Source: Streptomyces ochraceiscleroticus
GTDB taxonomy: Bacteria; Actinomycetota; Actinomycetes; Streptomycetales; Streptomycetaceae
Assembly: GCF_000720485.1 (NCBI RefSeq)
Contig: NZ_JOAX01000005.1
Span: 62,001 to 126,000 of the forward strand
DNA: 64,000 nt
Reading direction: 5' to 3'
Shown: positions 43,653 through 53,156 of the stretch, in pieces
Layout: each line of letters opens with the position of its first letter
Position numbering within the stretch: the stretch's first letter is position 1
Position numbers and translations under genes: made by a program
The notes under the pieces: generated by a model
Seen by the model: the letters and a program-made list of their open reading frames with translations, nothing else
Databases searched by the model: none
Told to the model about the DNA's origin: nothing

Positions 43653-43868
43653 CAACCGGCTCGATCGAGGCACATGAACGGAGACGAGATCTGCCGGCCG
43701 GCCGACCGCCGGCCGGTAACGCCCCACAGGGCACGCACGCCTGGACACAGCCGTCGCGGGACCGGCCAGGGGCGGGTGCCGGTGCCGGTACTGAGGCTCT
43801 GGCCACGGTCAAGTCCGGTCCGTCAGGACGGACCGCGGAGACGCTCGCCTGCCAGAAGGAAGATCCAG

Positions 43869-44354
43869 ATGACTGAGCAACGTTCCTCCCTTGCCGGTGT
43901 GGACAGGCCGGTTGTTGGCTCGTACCCGACATACGAAGGTGCCCAACGCGCGGTGGATTTCCTCTCCGACAACAAGTTCCCGGTGGAACACACCGCGATC
44001 ATCGGTTCGGACCTGCGCATGGTCGAAACCGTGCTGGGCCGGCTCACCCTGGGCCGAGCCACTCTGGCCGGGGCAGGCACCGGTGCCTGGTTCGGCCTGC
44101 TGATCGGGCTGTTGCTGTCGGTGTTCGCCGCCGGCCGCCACGGCCTTCTGACGCTGGTGCTCAGCGCTGTGGCGTACGGAGCGGTCTTCGGCGCGGTGTT
44201 CGGGCTCGCGAGCCACGCCATGACCGGTGGACGCCGTGACTTCGCTTCCCGGAGCCAGATCGTCGCGGCCCGCTATGACGTCGTCGCCGACCACGAAGTC
44301 GCCGAAGACGCCAAGAACCAACTCATCAAGCTTGCCTGGCGGGAGGACCGATAG
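43869..44354 (+). CDS. General stress protein with YflT-like domain and glycine-zipper helices
   Basis: 161 aa from ATG43869 (GAAGGAAG upstream). An N-terminal YflT/GS17M-like domain (VVGSYPTYEGAQRAVDFLSDNKFP) is followed by two Gly/Ala-rich membrane-like helices (GAGTGAWFGLLIGLLLSVFAAG and GAVFGAVFGLASHAM in pieces). The C-terminus returns to a small alpha/beta fold (AARYDVVADHEVAEDAK). Related proteins are induced by heat, salt or SigB-type sigma factors. The exact function is unknown. Confidence 0.8.
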   Translation: MTEQRSSLAGVDRPVVGSYPTYEGAQRAVDFLSDNKFPVEHTAIIGSDLRMVETVLGRLTLGRATLAGAGTGAWFGLLIGLLLSVFAAGRHGLLTLVLSAVAYGAVFGAVFGLASHAMTGGRRDFASRSQIVAARYDVVADHEVAEDAKNQLIKLAWREDR

Positions 44355-44450
44355 GCCTGAGCCGGCGCGCCGAGGCCACCCCTCGAGGCCGTCCCTCGAG
44401 CGTCCCGGTCGAGGCGCGACCTCGGCCGGCGGGCCCGTCGGTTTGCTTGG

Positions 44451-45173
44451 TCATGCACGCCGGGGCAGGGGGCCTGGCGTGGCGCGAGCGGATCGGGAGG
44501 CGGCCGGGCAGCTGCCGTCGAGGATGACCCGGGCGACCAGTTCGGGCGCCTGCCGGAAGGGCACGTGTCCGCAGCTGGGGAGAACGACCTGCCGGGCGGT
44601 GGGGATCAACGCCTGCACGCGATTGCTCTGCCACTGCGGTAGCAGTCCGTCCCGGCTGCCCCAAGCAATGGTCACCAGGACATCGGGGATGTCACCGGTG
44701 AACAGACCGCGGAGCCGCCCGGCCTGCAGCACCGACTCGAACCCGACCGCGTCGCGCATTGTCCGGATGTCCGCGACCAGCTCGGGCGAGAGGTACCGGG
44801 ACCGGAGCGCCTGCGCGCGCCGGCCGCCGGCTGCCGCCTCCGCTGTGGAGGTGACAGAGAAATCCCACACGGCATCCGGCAGGATCCGGGTGCCACGTCG
44901 GACGGCGTTCAGCACGGCGAAGGCGTAGCGGCGTTCGGCCTCGCTCCAGAACCCGGCCGGTGCCAGCGCGGTCACGCTGCGCACCAGGCCCGCCTTTCGG
45001 AGCCGCAGCGCGATCAGACCGCCCAGTGAATGCCCCACCACATGCGTCCGGTGATCGGCGAAGTCCTCCGGGCGCTTGGTCCCAAGGAGATCGCCGAGGC
45101 GTTGAAGACGTCCCCTCAGCGCTTTGAACATCGCTCTCAACATGCTGAACGGTGGCACACCTAGTGCCGCCAA
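44451..45173 (-). pseudogene. N-terminally truncated alpha/beta hydrolase
   Basis: 240-codon frame (TTG at 45173, or ATG at 45131). The nucleophile elbow VGHSLGG lies only about 50 residues in, and the aspartate and histidine regions (TIAWGSRDGLLPQW, LPSCGHVPF) are intact. About 60-80 residues normally precede the elbow, carrying the first strands and the oxyanion-hole HGxxG, and these are missing. No matching sequence was found in other frames before the divergent TipA-like gene. It is either a decayed gene truncated at its 5' end or a start lost by rearrangement. Confidence 0.6.
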
Positions 45174-45198
45174 AAGGTGCCCGGCGCCAGTTTCCGGC

Positions 45199-45229
45199 TT
45201 GCGCTTTCCGCTGCGTCAACTTCTACGGT
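45199..45229 (+). promoter_or_regulatory. Candidate MerR-type promoter of the TipA-like gene
   Basis: TTGCGC (45199-45204), a 19-bp spacer, and TACGGT (45224-45229), 47 bp before the start codon. The over-long 19-bp spacer is the hallmark of promoters activated by MerR-family proteins, so positive autoregulation is plausible. No clear dyad in the spacer. Confidence 0.45.
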
Positions 45230-45275
45230 TTTCTGTGGGGCCGGAGAGACCGGCCCGGCGATGGGAGGCAGGGCG

Positions 45276-46043
45276 ATGGCGTGGTCGATCGCGGACGTGG
45301 CCCGGATGTCCGGGGTGACGTCCCGGACACTGCGGCACTACGACGAGATCGGCTTGCTGCCGCCGGCGTGGATCGGGAGCAACGGGCACCGCTACTACGA
45401 GGAGGCCGATCTGCTGCGGTTGCAGCAGATCCTGCTGATGCGTGAGCTGGACGTAGGGCTGCGCGAGATCCGGGCGGTTCTGGAGAGCCAGGTCGATCAG
45501 GTGGCCGTGCTCCGCGAGCACCACCAACAACTGCTCGCGGAACGGGACCGGCTGGAGACGCTCGCCCGCACGGTCGGCCGCACCATCGCCGAACTGGAGG
45601 AAGGCAAGGACAACAACGACATGGTGAAGATCAACAGGCCGGAGAACCTGTTCGAGGGCTTCGAGCCCTCCAGCCCCCAGATCGATGCCGAGGTCCGGGA
45701 TCGGTGGCCGCAGGCGTGGGAGCAGGCCCGGCCGGCCGTCGAGGCGATGACCGCCGAGGACACGGAGCAGTACCAGCGCGAGGTGACGGCGCAGATGATC
45801 CGCATGGCGGAGTTCATGGCGGCCGGCACACCGGTTGCCGATCCTGCGGTGCAGGCCGAGGTGGACGCCCAGTACCAGTTCGTGTGCCGGTACTGGACCC
45901 CGAACGCGGCCGCTTACAAGGGGATGGGCCAGCGCTTCGTCGATGACCCGCAGTTCCGCGCGAACTTCGACAAGATCGCCGACGGGCTGGCCGACTACCA
46001 GCGCGATGCGATGGTCTGCTACGCCGATGCCCGCCTGAGCTGA
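45276..46043 (+). CDS. MerR family regulator with TipAS-like domain
   Basis: 255 aa from ATG45276 (GGGAGG 7-8 nt upstream). MerR helix-turn-helix (WSIADVARMSGVTSRTLRHYDEIGLLPP), coiled-coil about residues 75-115, then a C-terminal helical domain (about 130-255; PQAWEQARPAVEAMTAED, YWTPNAAAYKGMGQRFVDDPQFRANFDKI in pieces) like the thiopeptide-binding TipAS fold. Such proteins sense antibiotics and activate their own gene. The covalent-capture cysteine expected in TipAS may be C226 or the terminal-region C248, which is uncertain. Confidence 0.85.
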   Translation: MAWSIADVARMSGVTSRTLRHYDEIGLLPPAWIGSNGHRYYEEADLLRLQQILLMRELDVGLREIRAVLESQVDQVAVLREHHQQLLAERDRLETLARTVGRTIAELEEGKDNNDMVKINRPENLFEGFEPSSPQIDAEVRDRWPQAWEQARPAVEAMTAEDTEQYQREVTAQMIRMAEFMAAGTPVADPAVQAEVDAQYQFVCRYWTPNAAAYKGMGQRFVDDPQFRANFDKIADGLADYQRDAMVCYADARLS

Positions 46044-46058
46044 CGGGCGGATCCGCCT

Positions 46059-46080
46059 GCCGGGGGCTGCAGACCCCGGC
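46059..46080. terminator. Hairpin between convergent TipA-like and sdaA genes
   Basis: A 7-bp GC stem, GCCGGGG with CCCCGGC, and an 8-nt loop, 16 bp after the TipA-like stop codon. sdaA reads towards it from the other side. Confidence 0.6.
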
Positions 46081-46156
46081 GGCAAGCCAGCACGGCTGGG
46101 CTTGGCCTCGCCGGCCTTGAGCGAGTCCCGCAAACTGACTGGGCAGCGGCGGTCTT

Positions 46157-47539
<1,383 letters not shown>

Positions 47540-47616
47540 GGGCGGGCTCCCTTGTCTGTGCGTGGGTGGGTGTGCCGGGGATATGAGGTCACCGCGTCGG
47601 CCACACTGTTTCGGAC

Positions 47617-47672
47617 TACGCAACTAATATCTTTATGCGCAACAGCTTTTCTTGCGGCCCAGGGGTTGTCAA
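47617..47672 (-). promoter_or_regulatory. sdaA promoter with two GTTGCG boxes
   Basis: On the minus strand: TTGACA (47672-47667), 17-bp spacer, AAAGCT (47649-47644), then GTTGCGCA at 47643-47636 and GTTGCGTA at 47624-47617, 19 bp apart. The geometry is identical to purU, 9.5 kb away. Confidence 0.78.
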
Positions 47673-47735
47673 GGGGAGGGCGCACTACCGGCCGCTGCGC
47701 TGCGACCGCCGCGTCGCCGCCAGAACGACGAGTCG

Positions 47736-50531
47736 TCAGAACGCCGAGTCGTCCCACTGATCCAGCAGCGCTTCCTCCGTGTCTCCCTCGGGTTCGGCCG
47801 CTGGGCCGCTCAGGGACTGTTCCGTCCAGATGACCTTGCCGCGGGCGGTGTAGCGGGTGCCCCAGCGCTGGGCGAACTGCGCGACCAGGAAGAGGCCGCG
47901 CCCGCCCTCGTCGACGGTCTTCGCGCGGCGCAGATGCGGGGAGGTGCTACTGCCGTCGGCGACTTCGCAGATCAGGCTGTCGTCGTCGTACAGCAGGCGG
48001 AGGCGGATGGGTTCGGCGCCGTAGCGGACGGCGTTGGTGACCAGCTCGCTGATCAACAGCTCGGTGGTGAAGGCAACTTGGCCCAGTCCCCAGGCTTCCA
48101 GCCGGCGGGTGGCCTCGGCGCGGACCCGGGGGACCTCGGCAGGATCGCTCGGTACGTCCCAGTCGGCAACACGATCCGGGTCCAGCAGCCGGGTGCGGGC
48201 GATGAGCAGTGCGACGTCGTCCCGGGGGCGGGCGGGCAGCATCGCGTCGAAGACGGCCTGGCAGGTCCGCTCGGGGTCCCGTTCCGGGTGCGCCAGGGCG
48301 GTACGCAGGAGACTCAGGCCGGTATCGATGTCGCGGTCGCGGTCCTCGATGAGTCCGTCGGTGTACAGCGCCAGTTGGGAGCCTTCGGGAAGGCGCAGTT
48401 CGGCGGCCTCGAACGGCAGGCTGCCGCCCAGGCCCAGCGGCGGGGAAACCGGTACGTCCGGGTACTCCACGGTGCCGTCGGGGTGCACCAGGGCCGGCCC
48501 CGGATGGCCGGCCCTGGCCAGCGAGCAGGTGCCGGAGACCGGGTCGTAGATCGCGTACAGGCAGGTCGCCCCCGTCACCCCGGCGTCGGCGCCCTCGGGG
48601 TCCTCGTCCTGATCGATCCGGGTGACCAGCTCGTCCAGGTGACTCAGCAGCTCGTCGGGCGGCAGGTCCAGCGTGGAGAAGTTGTGCACCGCGGTACGCA
48701 GCCGGCCCATCGTGGCCGCGGCGTGCAGACCGTGCCCGACCACGTCCCCCACCACCAGCGCCACCCGGGCACCGGGCAGCGGGATGACGTCGAACCAGTC
48801 GCCGCCCACCCCGGCGTGTGCCGGCAGATAACGATGGGCCACCTCGATGCCGGAATGCTCGGGCAGCCCATGAGGCAGCAGGCTGCGCTGCAGAGTGACC
48901 GCCATGGTGTGCTCGCGGGTGTAACGGCGGGCGTTGTCGATGGACACCGCAGCGCGGGCGGCCAGCTCCTCGGCGAAGGACAGCTCTTCGGGCTCGAAGG
49001 GACCGTGCTCAGAACGCCAGAAATTGGCCGTGCCCAACAGCACCCCGCGCGCCTGCAGCGGTACCGAGATCAGCGAATGAATGCCGTACTCCAGGACCTG
49101 CCGGGCGCGCTCCGGGTGCTGGGCGCGCCAGCCGTCGGAGGCGGCCAGGTCCGGCTCGAGTACGGCGTGCCCACTCGCCACGGCGGTGTCGATCGGGTGG
49201 GTGGGTACAAAACGGATCAGCTCGCCGACCGGAATGAGGGGCTGGTCGTCACGGATGCCGCGGATCACCGTGCGCCGCATCTCGGTGTCCGTGCCGTCCG
49301 GCTCCTCCCCGCGCGGTACGGCCTCCAGCAGCTCGACGGTGGCGAAGTCGGCGAACCGGGGGACGGCGACCTCCGCCAGCTCCTCCGCGGTGCGCACGAC
49401 ATCCAGCGTGGTGCCGATCCGCGCCCCGGCGTCGTAGAGCAGCTGCAGTCGTTCCCTGGCCACCTCCGCACGCCCCGCCAGCGCCCGCAGTTCGGTGGTG
49501 TCGCGCAGTGTGGCCACGCTGCCGGCCCGGTCGCCGTGACCGTCGACCGGCCGCAGGTTGACCGCCAGCAGCCGGTCCCGGGCCAGATGCACCTCGTCGG
49601 TGGCGGTCCGGCCCGACGCCAGCAGTTCGGCGGTGCCCGCTTCCATGCCCAGCTCGGAGATCTGCCGGCGCTCCGCGTCCGCCGGCAGATCCAGCAGTCG
49701 CTGCGCCTCGTCGTTGGCCAGCAGCAGCCGGCCCTCCCCGCTGATGACGAGCACACCTTCCCGGACCGAGTGCAGAACCGCGTCGTGGTGCTCGTACATC
49801 CGCGTCATCTCGGCCGGATCCAGGCCGTGCGTCTGCCGTCGCAGCCGCTGGCTCACCCACGCCGACCCGGCCGTGAGCAGCACCAGCGCGCCTGCCGCCG
49901 AACCGAACAGCAGCGGAAGCTGGTCCATCACCTTCGCGTTCACGCTCTCGACCGTGATGCCGACGGACACCAGCCCGACCACCTTCCCGTCGGTGTCGAC
50001 GACGGGAACCATCGTGTCCACGGCGCGGCCGACCCCGGGCGTGTAGGAGGTGGTCTGGTACACCCTGCCGTGGAGCGCTTCGGCGTAGGAGCCGACGATG
50101 TGTTTTCCGATCCGGTCCGGGTCGGGGTGGGTCCAGCGGATGCCGGCCGTATTGAACGCGATGATGTAGTTGACCTTGGACAGCTTCCGGGCTTCCTCGG
50201 CACGCGGCTGTAGCAGCGCACTGGGATCGGCGGATTTCATGGCGCTCAGCGTCCCCGGGGCGTGCGCGAAGGTCTCGGCGCCGACGCGCGAGCGGTCCCG
50301 GGCCTCCTGCAGGCTCGAGCCCTGGGCCTGCAGTACGAGGGCCGTCACGGCCGCGCAGACGAGCAGGATCACGACCACCAGGTGCAGGAGAAACACCTGG
50401 CCGGCGACGGTCCGCGCACTCACCAGGGAGCGCAGAGGCCCTCCCGGCGCCGACCGGCGCCGGGCGTCCCGTCCGCCCTCGGGCGGGCGGGACGGCGCCG
50501 CGAAGGACAGTCGGAACTTGGACATATCCAT
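47736..50531 (-). CDS. Membrane sensor SpoIIE-type phosphatase with PAS, GAF and anti-sigma kinase domains
   Basis: 931 aa from ATG50531 (ATG50525 also possible; no clear ribosome site). Order: transmembrane helix at 43-66; extracellular CitA/DcuS-like Cache sensor at about 70-200 (WTHPDPDRIGKHIVGSYAEALHG and VVGLVSVGITVESV); second helix at 205-228; PAS at about 245-350; GAF at about 365-520; PP2C/SpoIIE phosphatase at about 535-745 (GGDWFDVIPLPG, VGDVVGHGLHAAA, YTDGLIEDRD); C-terminal HATPase (ELLISELVTNAVRYG, DEGGRGLFLVAQFA). It probably reports an external carboxylate to an anti-anti-sigma system. Unlike its neighbours it shows no betaine box nearby. Confidence 0.88.
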   Translation of the reverse strand: MDMSKFRLSFAAPSRPPEGGRDARRRSAPGGPLRSLVSARTVAGQVFLLHLVVVILLVCAAVTALVLQAQGSSLQEARDRSRVGAETFAHAPGTLSAMKSADPSALLQPRAEEARKLSKVNYIIAFNTAGIRWTHPDPDRIGKHIVGSYAEALHGRVYQTTSYTPGVGRAVDTMVPVVDTDGKVVGLVSVGITVESVNAKVMDQLPLLFGSAAGALVLLTAGSAWVSQRLRRQTHGLDPAEMTRMYEHHDAVLHSVREGVLVISGEGRLLLANDEAQRLLDLPADAERRQISELGMEAGTAELLASGRTATDEVHLARDRLLAVNLRPVDGHGDRAGSVATLRDTTELRALAGRAEVARERLQLLYDAGARIGTTLDVVRTAEELAEVAVPRFADFATVELLEAVPRGEEPDGTDTEMRRTVIRGIRDDQPLIPVGELIRFVPTHPIDTAVASGHAVLEPDLAASDGWRAQHPERARQVLEYGIHSLISVPLQARGVLLGTANFWRSEHGPFEPEELSFAEELAARAAVSIDNARRYTREHTMAVTLQRSLLPHGLPEHSGIEVAHRYLPAHAGVGGDWFDVIPLPGARVALVVGDVVGHGLHAAATMGRLRTAVHNFSTLDLPPDELLSHLDELVTRIDQDEDPEGADAGVTGATCLYAIYDPVSGTCSLARAGHPGPALVHPDGTVEYPDVPVSPPLGLGGSLPFEAAELRLPEGSQLALYTDGLIEDRDRDIDTGLSLLRTALAHPERDPERTCQAVFDAMLPARPRDDVALLIARTRLLDPDRVADWDVPSDPAEVPRVRAEATRRLEAWGLGQVAFTTELLISELVTNAVRYGAEPIRLRLLYDDDSLICEVADGSSTSPHLRRAKTVDEGGRGLFLVAQFAQRWGTRYTARGKVIWTEQSLSGPAAEPEGDTEEALLDQWDDSAF

Positions 50532-50689
50532 ACATCCAGTATGCTCGGCGAGGGCGAGGGGGCCGGTGTGCCACGAGGTCGGCGGTGCGGTCACGAGGCG
50601 AGGGGGTTCGCGGCAGGCAGCCGGCCGGCCTCTGCGCAGGCCGGCCGGCTGTCTGCCGCGTGTGGTGCTGCCCTTACGGCGTCACCCTT

Positions 50690-50785
50690 ACGGCGTCAGG
50701 ATCCTTCGAACTCACGGTGTCAGGATCCTCCGAACTCACGGTGTCAGGATCCTTCGGACTCAGGGCGTCAGGATCCTCCGAATTC
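50690..50785. repeat. Four 24-bp tandem repeats after/within the MFS 3' end
   Basis: Units start at 50690, 50714, 50738 and 50762, each built around GTCAGGATCCT and differing at a few bases. The last unit includes the stop codon and final codons of the MFS gene. Just before them CCCTTACGGCGTCA is duplicated (50671, 50685). Each unit reads out a minus-strand stop (TCA), so the array looks like repeated copies of the gene's end; it may arise by slippage and vary between strains. Confidence 0.85.
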
Positions 50786-52180
50786 CCCTTCCCGGACGGG
50801 CTCGCGCTGCTCTTCACCGGCCGGCGAGCGCTGCTTGGTCTTGGCGGGAAGGGCGCTGGTCTCCGCCAGGGTCCGGCCGCGCGTCTCCTCGGCCCAGAGC
50901 ACGGAGACCAGCCAGCCCACCAGGGTGATGCCGGCGCCGATCAGCATGGTCGCGCCGATGCCCAGCCGGCTGAGGGAGATCGGTAGCAGATAGGTGCCCG
51001 CAGCGGCCCCGACGCGGCTGATGGAGGTGGCCACGCCGCCCGCCGTTGCCCGGATGCTCGTGGGGAACAGCTCGTTGGGATAGGTCCACTCAAGGACAGT
51101 GGGCCCGCCGGAGAAGAGGGCGTAGGCGCAGAAGCAGGCGATGACCACCGCGAAGGGCACCGAGGAGCCGCCGCCGAGGACCACCAGCGGAATCGCCATC
51201 AGAGCGAACGACCAGACGATGACCGGGCGGCGGCCGATCCGGTCCACCATGCGCAGCGCGGGGATACAACCCAGTACGAACACGACACTGATCAGGGCCG
51301 ATCCGAGGTTGCCGGCGTTGCCCTTGCCGAGGCCGAACGAGCCCAGGATGGTGGGTCCGAAGGTGAGCAGGGCGAACATCGGCGTGATCTGACACATGTA
51401 GAACAGACCGCAGAACAGCGTCCGCCGCAGATACGTACCTTGGAACAGATCGCGGAACCGGTGCTGCTGCAGCGACTGCTCGGTTGCCGCGGCGGCGAGC
51501 AGGTCATTGGTCGAAACGGTACGGCCGAGCGCGTGTTTGATCGCCTTCTGGGCGTCCTCGGTACGGCCCTTGTTCACCAGCCACAGTGGTGATTCGGGCG
51601 TGCCGATACGCATCAGCAGGACCAGAGCGCTCAGTACGGCGGAGGAGGCGATCATCCAGCGCCAGGTGCCGTTGCCGCCGATCTCGGCCATCACATACCC
51701 GACCACGTACGCGGCCGCCGCGCCGATGTACCAGGCGAGGATGAGGATGCCGAGCAGCCGGCCGCGGTGCTTGTTCGGCACCCATTCGGCCAGCAGGGAC
51801 GTGGCGATGGGGTAGTCGGCTCCGATGGCAACGCCGACTATGAAACGCAGGATGACGACCTGCCAGGTCTCGTCGGCGAACACCGACAGCACCGATCCGC
51901 CGACCAGTACCGCCAGATCGATGGTGTACATCGCCTCACGGCCGAGCCGGTCGGTGACGGCGCCGAAGCACAGCCCCCCGATGAAGATGCCGACCAGCGC
52001 GGCGGCGCCGATGAGGCTCTCGTCCGCCGTGGTCAGGTGCAGTTCGTTGCTCATACCGATCAGCGAGACGCCGATGATGCTGAGCAGGTAGCCGTCCAGG
52101 AACGGGCCGCCGGCGCAGGCCCAGGTGAGTTTTCGATGGAATCCGTTCAGGGGCGCCTCGTCGATGACACGGATGGACAT
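50768..52180 (-). CDS. MFS metabolite transporter of the betaine regulon
   Basis: 470 aa from ATG52180 (AGGAGG 4 nt upstream). Twelve helices of the sugar-porter/metabolite:H+ symporter type, with the signatures FGAVTDRLGREAMY (loop 2-3), RFIVGVAIGADYPIATSLLAEW and DRIGRRPVIVW (loop 8-9). The charged C-terminal tail ends in Glu/Gly. Its promoter region has the GTTGCG boxes, so import of the regulon's substrate (betaine or a relative) is likely; exact specificity cannot be read. Confidence 0.85.
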   Translation of the reverse strand: MSIRVIDEAPLNGFHRKLTWACAGGPFLDGYLLSIIGVSLIGMSNELHLTTADESLIGAAALVGIFIGGLCFGAVTDRLGREAMYTIDLAVLVGGSVLSVFADETWQVVILRFIVGVAIGADYPIATSLLAEWVPNKHRGRLLGILILAWYIGAAAAYVVGYVMAEIGGNGTWRWMIASSAVLSALVLLMRIGTPESPLWLVNKGRTEDAQKAIKHALGRTVSTNDLLAAAATEQSLQQHRFRDLFQGTYLRRTLFCGLFYMCQITPMFALLTFGPTILGSFGLGKGNAGNLGSALISVVFVLGCIPALRMVDRIGRRPVIVWSFALMAIPLVVLGGGSSVPFAVVIACFCAYALFSGGPTVLEWTYPNELFPTSIRATAGGVATSISRVGAAAGTYLLPISLSRLGIGATMLIGAGITLVGWLVSVLWAEETRGRTLAETSALPAKTKQRSPAGEEQREPVREGEFGGS

Positions 52181-52397
52181 GTGACCTCCTGGGTTCGGGG
52201 ACGGGGGACCGTGCGCGCCGCGCAGCGGGCCGCGCCTCCGGCCGACGGCCTCGCCCCAGTGCTGCTGCCGGGGGCGCCCCGGACGGCACAGCAGAGCAAG
52301 GTCGTACGGCGGTACAAGGAGGTCAGGAAGCCTCTGCGGAGGCTGTCCTGAACGCGACGTCGCTGGCGGTGCACTCGGTGGTTCACGCTGGGGAGGT

Positions 52398-52460
52398 GTT
52401 GCGCATAGGAACGCGCGTTTCTGCATACGCAACGGAACCTTGATAGAGCGTTCACGTCAA
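52398..52460 (-). promoter_or_regulatory. MFS promoter with GTTGCG boxes
   Basis: Minus strand: TTGACG (52460-52455), 17-bp spacer, TTCCGT (52437-52432) overlapping GTTGCGTA (52433-52426). An opposed GTTGCGCA lies at 52398-52405, so here the two clear boxes are inverted rather than direct. Part of the 504-bp divergent region 52181-52684. Confidence 0.68.
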
Positions 52461-52548
52461 GACCAGCCGACGAAGATCTCCCCGCCCTCTGCCGCCCCGA
52501 TGGGCGACCCGCTCTCGTTCGCAACAAGCGTTGATCAGACCGAAACGT

Positions 52549-52565
52549 GTTGCGTACTGCGCAAC
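52549..52565. promoter_or_regulatory. 17-bp GTTGCG palindrome upstream of ferredoxin 2
   Basis: GTTGCGTACTGCGCAAC, differing from the site at 33513 only in its centre. It lies 35 bp before the ferredoxin 2 -35 element and about 90 bp upstream of the divergent MFS promoter. Confidence 0.65.
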
Positions 52566-52600
52566 GTATAAGGGAGCGGAAAGTCCAAGATCTGAGTGTC

Positions 52601-52667
52601 TTGACAGCGATTTGGGGCACCCGCAAACTGGCGTTGCGCTGTTGCGCGTAACGCAGTCCGTTTCGCT
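52601..52667 (+). promoter_or_regulatory. Ferredoxin 2 promoter and boxes
   Basis: TTGACA (52601-52606), 17-bp spacer, CAAACT (52624-52629). Box-like GTTGCGCT (52633), GTTGCGCG (52641) and GTTTCGCT (52660) follow, the last two 19 bp apart. The promoter closely resembles that of ferredoxin 1, indicating duplication of promoter and gene together. Confidence 0.68.
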
Positions 52668-52684
52668 ATACGCACCGGAGTGCC

Positions 52685-53047
52685 ATGATGATTCCCGCAT
52701 GCAGTCTCGCGGATCTGCCGCGAGGCGAGGCCCACCGGCTCGACGTCGATCCGCCCATCTCTGTGTTCCACACCGATGACGGCGAGATCTTCGCCATCGA
52801 CGACACCTGCACGCACCAGGACGCCTCGCTCGCCGACGGCTGGCTGGAGGGCTGCGAGGTGGAATGCCCGCTGCATTCCTCGAAGTTCGACCTCCGGACG
52901 GGAGCCGTCGACGCTCCGCCGGCCAGGCGCCCGGTCCGCACGCACGAGGTCCTCGTCGCGGACGGCATGATCTACGTCCAGCCGTCCACGGAAGCTCCCA
53001 ACCTGCCGCCCTGCGTCGCGGCCCGGCTCACCGCACGCTCAGCGTGA
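52685..53047 (+). CDS. Rieske [2Fe-2S] ferredoxin 2
   Basis: 120 aa, a close paralogue of the protein at 33658: cluster ligands at the same positions (C42, H44, C61, H64) and identical stretches such as DDTCTHQDASLADGWLEGCE. Unlike its paralogue it stands alone with no reductase or folP behind it. A second ATG follows immediately (52688). It may serve the same oxygenase or another oxygenase elsewhere. Confidence 0.92.
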   Translation: MMIPACSLADLPRGEAHRLDVDPPISVFHTDDGEIFAIDDTCTHQDASLADGWLEGCEVECPLHSSKFDLRTGAVDAPPARRPVRTHEVLVADGMIYVQPSTEAPNLPPCVAARLTARSA

Positions 53048-53086
53048 TCCGGTGATCCGGTGATCGGGGTGATCCGGGTGATCCGG
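53044..53086. repeat. Short GTGATCCG tandem array
   Basis: Five near-copies of GTGATCCG (8-9 bp period) directly after the ferredoxin 2 stop and before the convergent iclR. It is probably a slippage product; no function seen. Confidence 0.6.
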
Positions 53087-53156
53087 CTGAGGGGCTGCGG
53101 CCGGGGCGGGCGCGCCGCGGCCGGGGGGCGATCGGCGGAGAGCGGCGCGGAGCCGC

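Noticed and set aside
43182..46043. Hsp20, YflT-like and TipA-like genes as betaine regulon members
   Set aside because: No -35/-10 plus box arrangement was seen before any of them; they are probably unrelated stress genes inserted among the operons.
47652..50213. 853-codon plus-strand frame opposite the sensor phosphatase
   Set aside because: It mirrors the phosphatase codon structure; the minus-strand protein has full domain motifs.
50690..50785. CRISPR-like array
   Set aside because: The 24-bp units are directly adjacent with no unique spacers and there are no cas genes, so it is a plain tandem repeat.
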